From: M3007 sp040397785
GTDB lineage: Bacteria > Bacteroidota > Bacteroidia > Chitinophagales > Saprospiraceae
Reading direction: 5' to 3'
DNA length: 64,000 nucleotides
NCBI GenBank assembly: GCA_040397785.1
Contig: JBBAVI010000010.1
Coordinates: forward strand, 28,400 to 92,399
Shown: positions 17,396-25,900 of the stretch, in pieces
Layout of the letters: each line of letters opens with the position of its first letter
Numbering within the stretch: position 1 is the first letter of the stretch
The notes under the pieces: model-generated
What the model saw: the letters and a program-made list of their open reading frames with translations, nothing else
Database searches by the model: none
Told to the model about the DNA's origin: nothing
Translations under genes and position numbers: made by a program

Positions 17396-18481
17396 ATGTT
17401 AAGATGTATCATTGTGGATGATTGTCCGGTTGCATCGGCAAACTTGCGTTACCTATGCACTAAATCCCAGTCCCTAAGCTTGGTCAATACCTTCTTGAGC
17501 CCGGAAACGGCCTTGGCGTTTTTATTTAGTAATCCGGATCAGGTAGACCTCCTATTCCTTGATGTTGAAATGCCCGAAATAAACGGATTGCAATTTCTGG
17601 ATCGTTTGTTGGCGCCACCGATGGTTATTTTCACAACATCAAATCAACTACACGCATATGACGCTTTTGAATATAACGCCATCGATTTTCTCAAAAAACC
17701 GATTTCTAAGGCCCGTTTTGAACACGCGGTAGAAAAAGCGCTCCTCCTGAATCCTAAAAATGAGGTAGGCGAAAACAGAACCAACATGGTCATCGCTTCC
17801 ATCCGAAAATTGAACGAGGAAAAAAGAAGCATGATCAGCATCCTGGCACATGACCTGCGCAACCCCCTGTTTTCGTTGCAAATGAAGGCCGCCAACCTAA
17901 AACTCCACCAGTCGCTCAATAAAATGGCGACCGATATTGAAATAGCCGTACATCGTATTCAGCAATTAACCAACCTGATCCTGAAATTAGAGGAAGATGA
18001 AAGCATGGATTTGCATAAAATCATGGTGCCTTTCGCCTTGGCCACGCTCATCAATAATGTATTAAAACACCTCCAATTGATCGCAAACAGCAAAAACGTG
18101 CGCATCAACCTTAAAGAACAGGTCAACAATGCCAGTATTCTGGCTGAACCCACCCTGCTGGAGCACATTTTTGAAAACATCTTATCGAATGCCATTAAAT
18201 TCTCCCCCCAATATGGCATCATCGACGTAACGATTTCTGATAACATAGATAATACCCTCATGGTCCGGATTAAAGACAGTGGCCCCGGTATTGCCTCACA
18301 AAAAATGGCTGGTCTTTTTGAAAAGAAAAAATTAAACATCAATTCGCTTGATCAGGGCGTCGGTATTGGCTTGAGCCTCAGCAAGAAATTTGCCGATTTG
18401 ATGCACATCGAAATGGGTGTGGAAAATTCGACCATTCAAGGAACAACGGTTTATTTGAAAATACCGAAATACAATTCTTAA
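17396..18481 (+). CDS. Receiver-histidine kinase hybrid (REC first, kinase second)
   Basis: A 361-residue soluble protein. Residues 1-120 form a receiver of LytTR-regulator type: acidic pair IIVDDCP, acceptor Asp in FLDVEMPEINGL, FTTSNQ, FLKKPI. A linker follows, then a HisKA domain with the H box LAHDLRNPL and a full HATPase with N box FENILSNAIKF, G1 KDSGPGIA and G2 GVGIGLSLSKKF. Without membrane segments, it probably relays phosphate or is controlled through its own receiver. The next gene is a degenerate copy of the same architecture, beginning 53 nt after this stop. Partner proteins are not evident. Confidence 0.88.
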   Translation: MLRCIIVDDCPVASANLRYLCTKSQSLSLVNTFLSPETALAFLFSNPDQVDLLFLDVEMPEINGLQFLDRLLAPPMVIFTTSNQLHAYDAFEYNAIDFLKKPISKARFEHAVEKALLLNPKNEVGENRTNMVIASIRKLNEEKRSMISILAHDLRNPLFSLQMKAANLKLHQSLNKMATDIEIAVHRIQQLTNLILKLEEDESMDLHKIMVPFALATLINNVLKHLQLIANSKNVRINLKEQVNNASILAEPTLLEHIFENILSNAIKFSPQYGIIDVTISDNIDNTLMVRIKDSGPGIASQKMAGLFEKKKLNINSLDQGVGIGLSLSKKFADLMHIEMGVENSTIQGTTVYLKIPKYNS

Positions 18482-18489
18482 TCAATAAA

Positions 18490-18513
18490 CTTGTTGCCGT
18501 GAGAAGCAACAAG
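18490..18513 (+). promoter_or_regulatory. CTTGTTGC hairpin upstream of degenerate hybrid kinase
   Basis: Second copy of the 8-bp stem CTTGTTGC/GCAACAAG, here with loop CGTGAGAA, between the stop of the intact kinase and the ATG of its paralogue at 18535. The nearby GTG at 18499 lies inside the hairpin and would give a meaningless N-terminal extension, so the ATG after the hairpin is the better start. Confidence 0.5.
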
Positions 18514-18534
18514 TCTAATCACGCTTCTAAGCTT

Positions 18535-19623
18535 ATGAACAAAGGCTCAGATACTTTCAAATATATCATCATTGATAAAAGTGCCGCTGCGCGCAAGGGT
18601 TTACATACTTTTTGTAACCACGACCCATCGCTTGAATCATATGGATTATTTGATTGCATCGAACATGCGTTAGCGCGCATTAAACCATCAAACACCAAAA
18701 TTGACCTGATTTTTTTAGGGCAAGACACGTACGCTCCTCAAGATTTATCCGAATTGGCCCAATTACCAGGAAAATCGGAACTCATCCTATTGAGCCACGA
18801 AAAAAGAATGGCCTTCACCGCTTTTGAAATCGGGGCTTTAGATTTCCTGCACAAACCCATTGACAAACTCCGATTTAAACAAACGGTTGAAAAGTTCCGT
18901 CAAGCAAAATCAAAGGAAGATTGGGCACTACAACACTTAAAAGCGGCACATTCTAGCAGGGTGGAAAAATCTTTATTCAAACAAAACCTCATCCATTTGT
19001 TACTGAATCGGGCGAATCGAACCGTGTTCGAATTGTTGAACTATATGGAATATACCCCTCCTAAAACTCATGATGATCATCAAAAACCGTTAGCACTCGG
19101 GCACCTGCAAATTTGCACAAACCAACATATTGCAGCCATTGTAAGGAATGACTTCGGCCACTTTGCAACCATGAATCGTGTACCATTGGCGCCTTTATTA
19201 GAGGCCGCCAAAGAACACCTGCATGTTTATGCCCAACGAAAAAACCTTCAATGGATTTATAATAATAACTACGAGCATATTCAAACCAGGGCCAATCCTG
19301 AAATTTTAACCCTGATTATTGAACAAATATTATCCTTACTTATTCAATTTGCACCAAATGATGGCACGATCCATATTTCGGTACAATTCGAATTTCAAGA
19401 ATTGAAAATTGCGATTGACCTCCCCGATTTAGAACTGGACGAAACCATCCAAAAAAGAATCAACGCCAAACTGGATGATTTAAATACCATCAAGCATCTC
19501 GACTATAAAGACGGAGAAGCGATCCATTACTTTCTGGAACGCATGGATGGGTATGCTTTCGTTAAAACAAAAACCGAGCAAGGCACGCGTATTTGTATTG
19601 TTTTGGAAGGATATCTGACTTAA
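18535..19623 (+). CDS. Degenerate receiver-kinase hybrid (pseudokinase)
   Basis: A 362-residue paralogue of the preceding gene that keeps its length and fold-level pattern but has lost catalysis at nearly every site. The receiver acceptor is Gly (IFLGQDTY for FLDVEM) and the acidic pair is IDKSA. The H box LAHDLRNPL is replaced by LLLNRANRTVF. The N box reads EQILSLLIQF, without the Asn. The G1 DSGPGI becomes LPDLEL, and the G2 glycines are gone. The frame is uninterrupted over more than 1 kb, so it seems to be maintained as a protein, perhaps as a scaffold or inhibitor of its active neighbour, rather than being a decaying pseudogene. Confidence 0.75.
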   Translation: MNKGSDTFKYIIIDKSAAARKGLHTFCNHDPSLESYGLFDCIEHALARIKPSNTKIDLIFLGQDTYAPQDLSELAQLPGKSELILLSHEKRMAFTAFEIGALDFLHKPIDKLRFKQTVEKFRQAKSKEDWALQHLKAAHSSRVEKSLFKQNLIHLLLNRANRTVFELLNYMEYTPPKTHDDHQKPLALGHLQICTNQHIAAIVRNDFGHFATMNRVPLAPLLEAAKEHLHVYAQRKNLQWIYNNNYEHIQTRANPEILTLIIEQILSLLIQFAPNDGTIHISVQFEFQELKIAIDLPDLELDETIQKRINAKLDDLNTIKHLDYKDGEAIHYFLERMDGYAFVKTKTEQGTRICIVLEGYLT

Positions 19624-19650
19624 ACGAGTTTATGATTTAGAGCCTTCACA

Positions 19651-19684
19651 AAAAAAGGCAAGGTACTATAACAGTACACTTGCC
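19651..19684 (-). terminator. Intrinsic terminator (minus strand)
   Basis: Stem GGCAAG-GTACT / AGTAC-ACTTGCC with a one-base bulge (19657-19684). An A-run just before it at 19651-19656 gives a U-run on the minus strand. No minus-strand protein gene lies within 1 kb upstream of it in transcription direction. Confidence 0.65.
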
Positions 19685-19893
19685 TCAGGGAGAACCAATT
19701 ATTCTAATACGGCAGGGGTAGAATAGATTAGAGCGTGTTGGACAACGTCCGTTTGTTAATTGTTATGCAAAGGTCTTAACTGAAGCACTCATTACGAAAA
19801 ATAAAAATCTAAAATTGCATGTATAATCAATGCAAATAACATGTAAAATTGGATGAATTAAAAATTTTATAATCTTTCAATGTAAACACCCGC

Positions 19894-19924
19894 AAAAAAA
19901 ATGCACCCCGACTTTTCGAGGTGC
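19894..19924 (-). terminator. Intrinsic terminator (minus strand)
   Basis: Stem GCACCCCGA (19903-19911) with TCGAGGTGC (19916-19924). The one C-A mismatch on the plus strand is a G-U pair on the minus strand. Eight A at 19894-19901 form the U-run. Confidence 0.65.
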
Positions 19925-20190
19925 TGAAACTTAATAACCGACCATAGTTCAACTTACTCAAACTACAGATTTAATATGCCCGTGCAAAATATTACACCTA
20001 CACGGACGGACCTTCTGATCATGTGTTTTAGAATGGATCGGGGAGAATCCTGTTGACTTAAGAGTTATTCGTACTGGCAGGCAAAAACAATGATTTCTAA
20101 AAAGTATTCTACGCGCACACACTTTTGGTGCGCGCAGAACACCTAAGCTGAAAATCAAAAAGGCTTGCAATCTCCTAAGAAAAGTCTTTC
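19903..20190 (-). ncRNA. Candidate small RNA (or small-peptide mRNA)
   Basis: The unit would run on the minus strand from just after a TACTTTTG -7 box (20194-20201 read on the minus strand) to the terminator at 19903-19924, about 285 nt. Inside is a 12-bp hairpin, TTCTACGCGCAC (20107-20118) with GTGCGCGCAGAA (20128-20139), whose single plus-strand mismatch is again G-U on the minus strand. No -33 TTG is found at the right distance. A 70-codon frame from TTG 20170 lies within it. This is an inference, not a known RNA family. Confidence 0.25.
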
Positions 20191-20317
20191 AATCAAAAGT
20201 ATGGATAGGCGCTATCTCGAGGGCGGTTTGCCCATGTAACAAATCATGGGTTTTATCCCAAAAAAAAACCTTCAAATAAAAACCAATAAATAAATGTAAA
20301 AAAAGAGGGTATTACAT

Positions 20318-20353
20318 AAAAAAAATTGACGCTCCAACTTCATGGAACGTCAA
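20318..20353 (-). terminator. Intrinsic terminator (minus strand)
   Basis: Stem TTGACGCTCCA (20326-20336) with TGGAACGTCAA (20343-20353). One plus-strand mismatch becomes G-U on the minus strand. An A-run before the stem gives the U-run. It lies about 355 nt beyond the stop of the kinase at 20709 and may end that transcript. Confidence 0.7.
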
Positions 20354-20708
20354 TAAATCCTCGTCATTAATAAGCCCTTGAATTTTTCAAAGTCTTGAAA
20401 AGCAATATGATTCTTACAACCCATTGCTCTAAATAGTACCTACAACAAATTTATAAAATTCTGGAGAACAAATGTTTTTCATCTCAAGCATTTTACTCAA
20501 ACTTTTAATACAAATTTAAAGCCATAAGAGGATAATTTGATTGGGAAATAGCCGAATTGAACAAATTAAAGCGTGAATTGAACAAGACTAGTGCTTATTT
20601 ATTCCAAGACTATAGTCAACGCAAAGTGGTTATAAAACGGCTGGCTTCTAATCCATTGAAAATCAAGTTTTTTTATCCATCCATCCTTCAAATTCATTTA
20701 AATCTGGG

Positions 20709-21761
20709 TTAAAACGGTATTAGTTTTAAGGTAACTGCATACTCGATATTACCCACTTCTTTACACATTCCATCTTGTATACCAACTGCCTGATACTGCA
20801 TTTCCAGGTACTGATGGCCGATGTTGGAAGAATCTTGAAGATGTGGTATACGCTGAAGATTATTTGACACCGTAATACTTGTGGTTGTTTTTTGTGAAAT
20901 TCGAATATGCAAGGGGGACTTGGGTGTCGCAATGTTGTGTTTGGTACAATTTTCCACGAGAATCTGCAAACTCATGACAGGAATCCGAAATTTAGCAATG
21001 GATTCAATTGGAGCAAGATCCATCGTGACTATTAAGCCCGCTGTAAACCGCAATCGCAACATCGTTAAGTACAAATTCAAGCCTTCAAGCTCCTCCTGAA
21101 AGGAAATTAAATCTTGGTCTTGGAAATAAAGTGCCTGTTTGTACACATTGGCCATTCCCAATAAATAGGATTCAGCCTGTTCGTCCTTTTCCAGGATCAT
21201 CATTTGCAGAATACTAAGCGAATTGAATAAAAAATGCGGATTTACCTGTCGGCGCACCAATTCATTCTTCATCTGGAGTCGGTCGCGCTCCAACTGGATG
21301 GTCCGTATCTTTTCCCGCTCATGTTTTACATAGAATATTCCGATGTATTGAATTAATAAAACACTACAGCCAGCAAAACACATCCTGTAATAGAGTACCT
21401 GAAAAGGAGCAAATTCCAAATTCGGGGTACTAAACGGTGGAATGTTACTGATTAATAGCAGTATTAAAAGCATGACGCCCAGCATCTGCAACAAATACCA
21501 CCTTATAATTTGATGTTTGATGCGCTGAGGACCAATCCACTGAAGCACGCTGTCATTGAGCATACATATAGCAGATAAAAGCAGCGCGGCACGACCAGCA
21601 AATAGCATCTTTATTTCCCAAGTGGTGTCGTTATGATAATTCCCATGTACTAAAATATTGCTGTAAGGAATGACGATGCCTAATAAAAGAGGCACGATAT
21701 TGCGTCTTAATCTCGGATTTCTAAATATTTTTGTCCAAATGGAACGTTTAAGTATGCTCAT
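20709..21761 (-). CDS. LytS/YehU-type membrane histidine kinase (copy 3)
   Basis: A third kinase of the same family, 350 residues, more diverged than the 10.9-13.8 kb pair. It has four predicted membrane helices in the first 150 residues, a coiled linker, the acceptor His in QVNPHFLFNSLSILQMM, N box LVENCTKHN and G box NIGHQYLEMQY. The frame is open to 21827. ATG 21761 is chosen because the upstream extension is polar and a TACATTTG -7 box (21832-21839 read on the minus strand) would start transcription near the longer start. It stands alone, and its regulator is unknown; the LytTR regulator at 12044 is the only LytTR protein in view. Confidence 0.86.
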   Translation of the reverse strand: MSILKRSIWTKIFRNPRLRRNIVPLLLGIVIPYSNILVHGNYHNDTTWEIKMLFAGRAALLLSAICMLNDSVLQWIGPQRIKHQIIRWYLLQMLGVMLLILLLISNIPPFSTPNLEFAPFQVLYYRMCFAGCSVLLIQYIGIFYVKHEREKIRTIQLERDRLQMKNELVRRQVNPHFLFNSLSILQMMILEKDEQAESYLLGMANVYKQALYFQDQDLISFQEELEGLNLYLTMLRLRFTAGLIVTMDLAPIESIAKFRIPVMSLQILVENCTKHNIATPKSPLHIRISQKTTTSITVSNNLQRIPHLQDSSNIGHQYLEMQYQAVGIQDGMCKEVGNIEYAVTLKLIPF

Positions 21762-22211
21762 TTTATTACAGTCAAAGCAACCTGTGTGGTTAGAAAAAGT
21801 AATGGACATATGGCAAGATTCATGCACAAATCAAATGTATTTGTAAAATAAAGAAGCCGCCCCAACATCTTGGGACGACCTTCCTTGTTCCACAATAATT
21901 TTACTCAGAATGTGAAAAGTAAAACAAAAGCGCAATTATTTCAACGCCCTATTGCACTTAAATTGATCAGTATTGTTTTTATTTTGAACAGAAATAAAAT
22001 CCATTGCGCGCAGCAACATTTTGTTACGCGCTTTGGAATCTGTTAAATCATTTTTAACCGAAATGGTCAAAAATTTCTTGAACAACACACTGCAATGACA
22101 AAATTCGCAATACAAATATAGGCACTTGCCCAGGCAAACAATTGGTGCAATAATCTAGATAATACACATGCCACATGTAATTCTCTAGTATTTAATTGAA
22201 ATGTTACAGTT
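21762..22211. other. Spacer with hairpin
   Basis: About 450 nt without a gene. Besides the terminator at 21846-21879 there is a hairpin GCGCG-AAC / GTT-CGCGC at 22006-22031, in the presumed 3' untranslated region of the LuxR regulator. Its GCGCGCAG and ACGCGC parts resemble the hairpin at 20107-20139. Confidence 0.4.
21846..21879 (-). terminator. Intrinsic terminator (minus strand)
   Basis: GCCGCCCCAA (21856-21865) with TTGGGACGAC (21870-21879). Two plus-strand mismatches are G-U pairs on the minus strand. The sequence after the stem on that strand is U-rich. It probably ends the transcript of the LuxR-type regulator that stops at 22212. Confidence 0.6.
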
Positions 22212-22904
22212 TTACATTGTTACAAACAACTGATTTTCGTAAAATATCTTAACCAGTTCCGAAACATTTTTCACCTTCATTTTATTCATGATGTTTTTTC
22301 TGTGGATATTTACGGTTAGGGGACTGATTCCCAATTTCTCGCCAATTTGGGTTGGGTTTAATGCCTCTCCAATACACATAAAAACTTCTTTTTCGCGGTT
22401 TGTTAGCCCGAAATCCGACACCTCTGTTGGTCTTGCAGCAGCGGCATGCGATTTGGCCGCACCTGGTGGCGTTTCAAACAAATTCAAACCCTTTCCAATA
22501 TACACTTCTCCCGCCAGGATGCGTTCGATGGCATTCAAGAGTTCGGACGGGTTTTCAGATTTTAAAATATACCCATCTGCACCTGCTTTAAAAGCCATGC
22601 GCATAAATCGTGCATCCGTAATAGATCCCAATATCAAAATTCGGGTTTCCGGCACCGTGTTTTTAAGGGATTTGATCAAAGTTATCAAGTTGTTATCAGT
22701 ATAAGCCAACCCGATCATCAACAATGCTGGTTTTTGAGCCAAGGCCACATCCACCAAACCCAGGTCTAATTGGCGCGTTGTTGTCAAGTTCCATGGTTTT
22801 TTCTTGCCTTTCCCTGCAAATAAGATCTTGATACCTTCTAAGATCAACGGATGGCGATCTGCCATAATCAGGTTAATAGAGTTTTCAACTTTCAAATGCT
22901 GCAT
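22212..22904 (-). CDS. LuxR-type regulator with degenerate receiver
   Basis: A 230-residue NarL-like regulator. The HTH (about 165-225) is well preserved: LTNREKEVFMCIGEALNPTQIGEKLGISPLTVNIHRKNIM. The receiver has lost the acceptor Asp (ALLMIGLAYTDNN, Gly at the site) and one of the acidic pair (MADRHP), but keeps the conserved Lys (GYILKSEN). It lies 48 nt downstream of the giant T9SS gene on the same strand, so the two may share a transcript. An atypical receiver suggests control by something other than phosphorylation. Confidence 0.85.
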   Translation of the reverse strand: MQHLKVENSINLIMADRHPLILEGIKILFAGKGKKKPWNLTTTRQLDLGLVDVALAQKPALLMIGLAYTDNNLITLIKSLKNTVPETRILILGSITDARFMRMAFKAGADGYILKSENPSELLNAIERILAGEVYIGKGLNLFETPPGAAKSHAAAARPTEVSDFGLTNREKEVFMCIGEALNPTQIGEKLGISPLTVNIHRKNIMNKMKVKNVSELVKIFYENQLFVTM

Positions 22905-22952
22905 GCTTTTCGGTTTAAAATTTTAATTTTTTTAAAAAAAGACCGGAACACC

Positions 22953-25900
22953 TTAAATGTGCACGAGTTTGCGATACAGCGTTCCGAAAGGTGTTTCAAT
23001 TTTGTAATAAAACAAACCGAACTGCGGCGAATTGCCCATCTCAAATTCAAGGGCATGATATCCTGCCGAAAAATAGTTCCGTTGTTGATGTACCAAAATA
23101 CCGGTTGCATCCAACACACTGAGTACCGCTTCTCCTGCTTGTGGCAATTGAAATCCAATGCTGGTGGTTGTATGAAATGGATTTGGATAATTTTGATATA
23201 ACTCAAATGGTTGCCCCCACGCCGAATCCAATGGCGCATTTAAAAACCGTAAATTCGGTTGCATTTTTACGAATTCTACCGCAGGTATTGGCGCAGTATA
23301 GGCTTCGCGCAATGTAATTCGATCAGATAGGCGCAATAAATCGTGTAGCGGAGCATCCGTTTGAGCCTCTAATAACAAGGAAAAAGAAAATCCGTCTGAA
23401 GTGATCTGCATGCGTGGATCTGCGGTGTACGCAATGGTAAGCGCATCGCCCAATACGCCAAATTGGTCGGTCGACATTTGCCCGGCTGCCTGTATTTCCA
23501 GCAGCGACAACCCATGGAGTTCGAGGGTAAACTGGCAACTCGCTATGGGCTGATCGGTCCGAAAATGAAGGGCAAACTGGTCGCCGCGCCGCACCAGCCG
23601 ATCTTCCGTTTCTAGCCATACTGGTTCAAAAGTGCGCGCCTCCGACGGTGCGTTTGCACTTCCAACCGCACTGCTATTCACATCCCCTACCTTCACCGCA
23701 ACAAAATCGGCCGTTAATACATCCGTGGCCTGCTGGTTCATGGAAATAAATTCTGGAAAACCCGCTTGAAATGGGTTGCCCGGCACCGGAAAAACATGGG
23801 CCTTATCCACAAAACGCCAACTTGTATTGTTCGCAAACTGTTGATATACACCCAGAATTAACTTTCTTAACTCAACAATATCAAAGGTGGTGACGGTATT
23901 TGAATGGTTCGCATCGGCAGCAATTACCTGGTAGGGCGAAACGAATGGCTGCAGGGCTAAAATGTGCTTATTGATTTGAAGTAAATCATAGGTCGTTACC
24001 CCATTTAAAGGGTTCTGATTGAGCAATGGCTGTACCAATAAGTTGGAAGCCGGTGGAAGCGCATCATAACTATACCAACCTTCCCAATCGGAATAAACAC
24101 TGTTACTAAAAGCCGGAAAATTGTCAAGTTGACTGATGATTTCTACCTGCGCGCCCGAAACCGGCTTGGCATCACTGGTCTGTAATTTCCCTCCAACAAA
24201 TACTTTTGTCGAATCCTGGCAGAAATTATACTGGTCTTTAATGGCTACAAATGTGGTGCAACTCCGCGAATTCCCATCCAAATCAACCGCCCACACTACG
24301 ATGTTTTGCAAACCCAAATCGGCACAATCAAACTTCAAATAAGGCTTGCTGATACCCATACTATCGGTGGTATATTCAATGGATGCTTGCGCATTGGCAC
24401 CATAGGTCTCCAACAATGAAACGGGGGTGTAATTATCTGAAAACTGTTGGATGAGCGCCGCAATATCCACGTTAAATGTCTGATCAGGAGTAATATACGC
24501 ATTAAAACCTGCTTTACAAGTCAGGGTAGGCGCTTGCTTGTCTTCAATTAAAATCGTTTGATCTAATACCTGCTGATTGCCGCACAAATCTTCCATAAAC
24601 CACCGTATTGCATGTTTGCCATTGGGTAATAGTGGCAAAGTATATTCGGTAGGCTTGGCTGCTGTATTCCAGCGTACATAACCATATTTTTTCCCATCAA
24701 TGACCTTGGTTTCCAGCGCAAAGCCATATTGCTGATTGTTGGCAACCTGGCGATGATCCATCGCACGTATTTCGCCGCCACTAAAGCCAGGATTCATTGC
24801 GTTGCCAAACGGAATTTGGTTCCAACCTAATCCTTGGTTTCCCAACTTTTTACTGTCGATAACGGTTTCTAGTACCCCATCCTGATCCAAGTCTAAACTT
24901 AATAAATAATCGATCGTTAGCAGGGTTCCGGAACAATCATCCGTTGCTGCAATCTCTAATTCTACAGATGCTTCGCTCAAGTTTTCAGCACCCGTTTTGG
25001 AGTCCAGCCAGCCATTTCCATTCCAGAAAGCAGGATCATTTCCCGAAAAATCCTGTTGAACTACCTTTGTCCCCTGTCCAATGCTGAAAACGGGCGCAGT
25101 GGTGTCTTTTATCGTGATGTTTTGTTTGTACGAATACCGGCTGTTTTCCGACCAAAATATCGCATAATCCGTAACATTAGGATCATTTTGTTGTACAAAA
25201 GCCTGCGTGGCAACCCATGGAAACGCCGTTCCGGGTGCCGAAACAATAGGACCAACTGCCGCTGAAACAGGGTTGGGTATTTCAATGGAAACCTGATTGG
25301 CATCGGTGGCACACTCGTTCCAAATCGTCCACCGACGTTCCAACATATAACACCCCTGACCACCAGCCGGTAAAAGTACATCCTGATAAGAAAAGGCAAT
25401 TTGGCCACAGCCGGTCAACTGAAAAGCAGGCAGGCCATATACCCCACTTGTATCGCATACCGATACCGTCTGATCATCCGGAAATTTAACCGACCATTGC
25501 GGATCGTTTTCGACGGTGATCTGCTGTGCACATGTACTGGTATTACCACTGCAATCGGTAACAATAAATGTGCGACGAATCACACCACGCTTACACATCA
25601 AATCATACAAATCCATATTTGTCTTGGCCTGCACCCCACATTGCCCTAAATACGACACCCCAGGATCCAGACACACATTATCATAAGCCAAAACGTTTCC
25701 ATAAGCGGTGAGTGTGGCATCAAAGTTCGAACAGGCAACCGTAACATCGGCAGGCGCCTGACAAACTGGTTTTAACTTATCCCTTACCTCCACCTGTACA
25801 TTGCAATCGTTGTACAATACCTCGCCCCCGCAAGCACTTGGGTTAAAATTGGCCTGATAAACACGCACCTGAATGGTCTGAATCGTTCCAACTTCGCAAG

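Larger units (their letters stand above)
19624..20708. other. Long intergenic region with three minus-strand terminators
   Basis: Nearly 1.1 kb without a convincing protein gene, AT-rich. It holds three separate hairpins each followed by a U-run on the minus strand (listed individually) and a strong hairpin at 20107-20139. This suggests several short minus-strand transcripts. A 70-codon minus frame from TTG 20170, preceded by AGGAG, has no recognisable family. Confidence 0.5.

Noticed and set aside
18499..18534. GTG 18499 as start of the degenerate hybrid kinase
   Set aside because: The codon lies inside the CTTGTTGC hairpin and adds 12 residues unrelated to the paralogue; ATG 18535 matches better.
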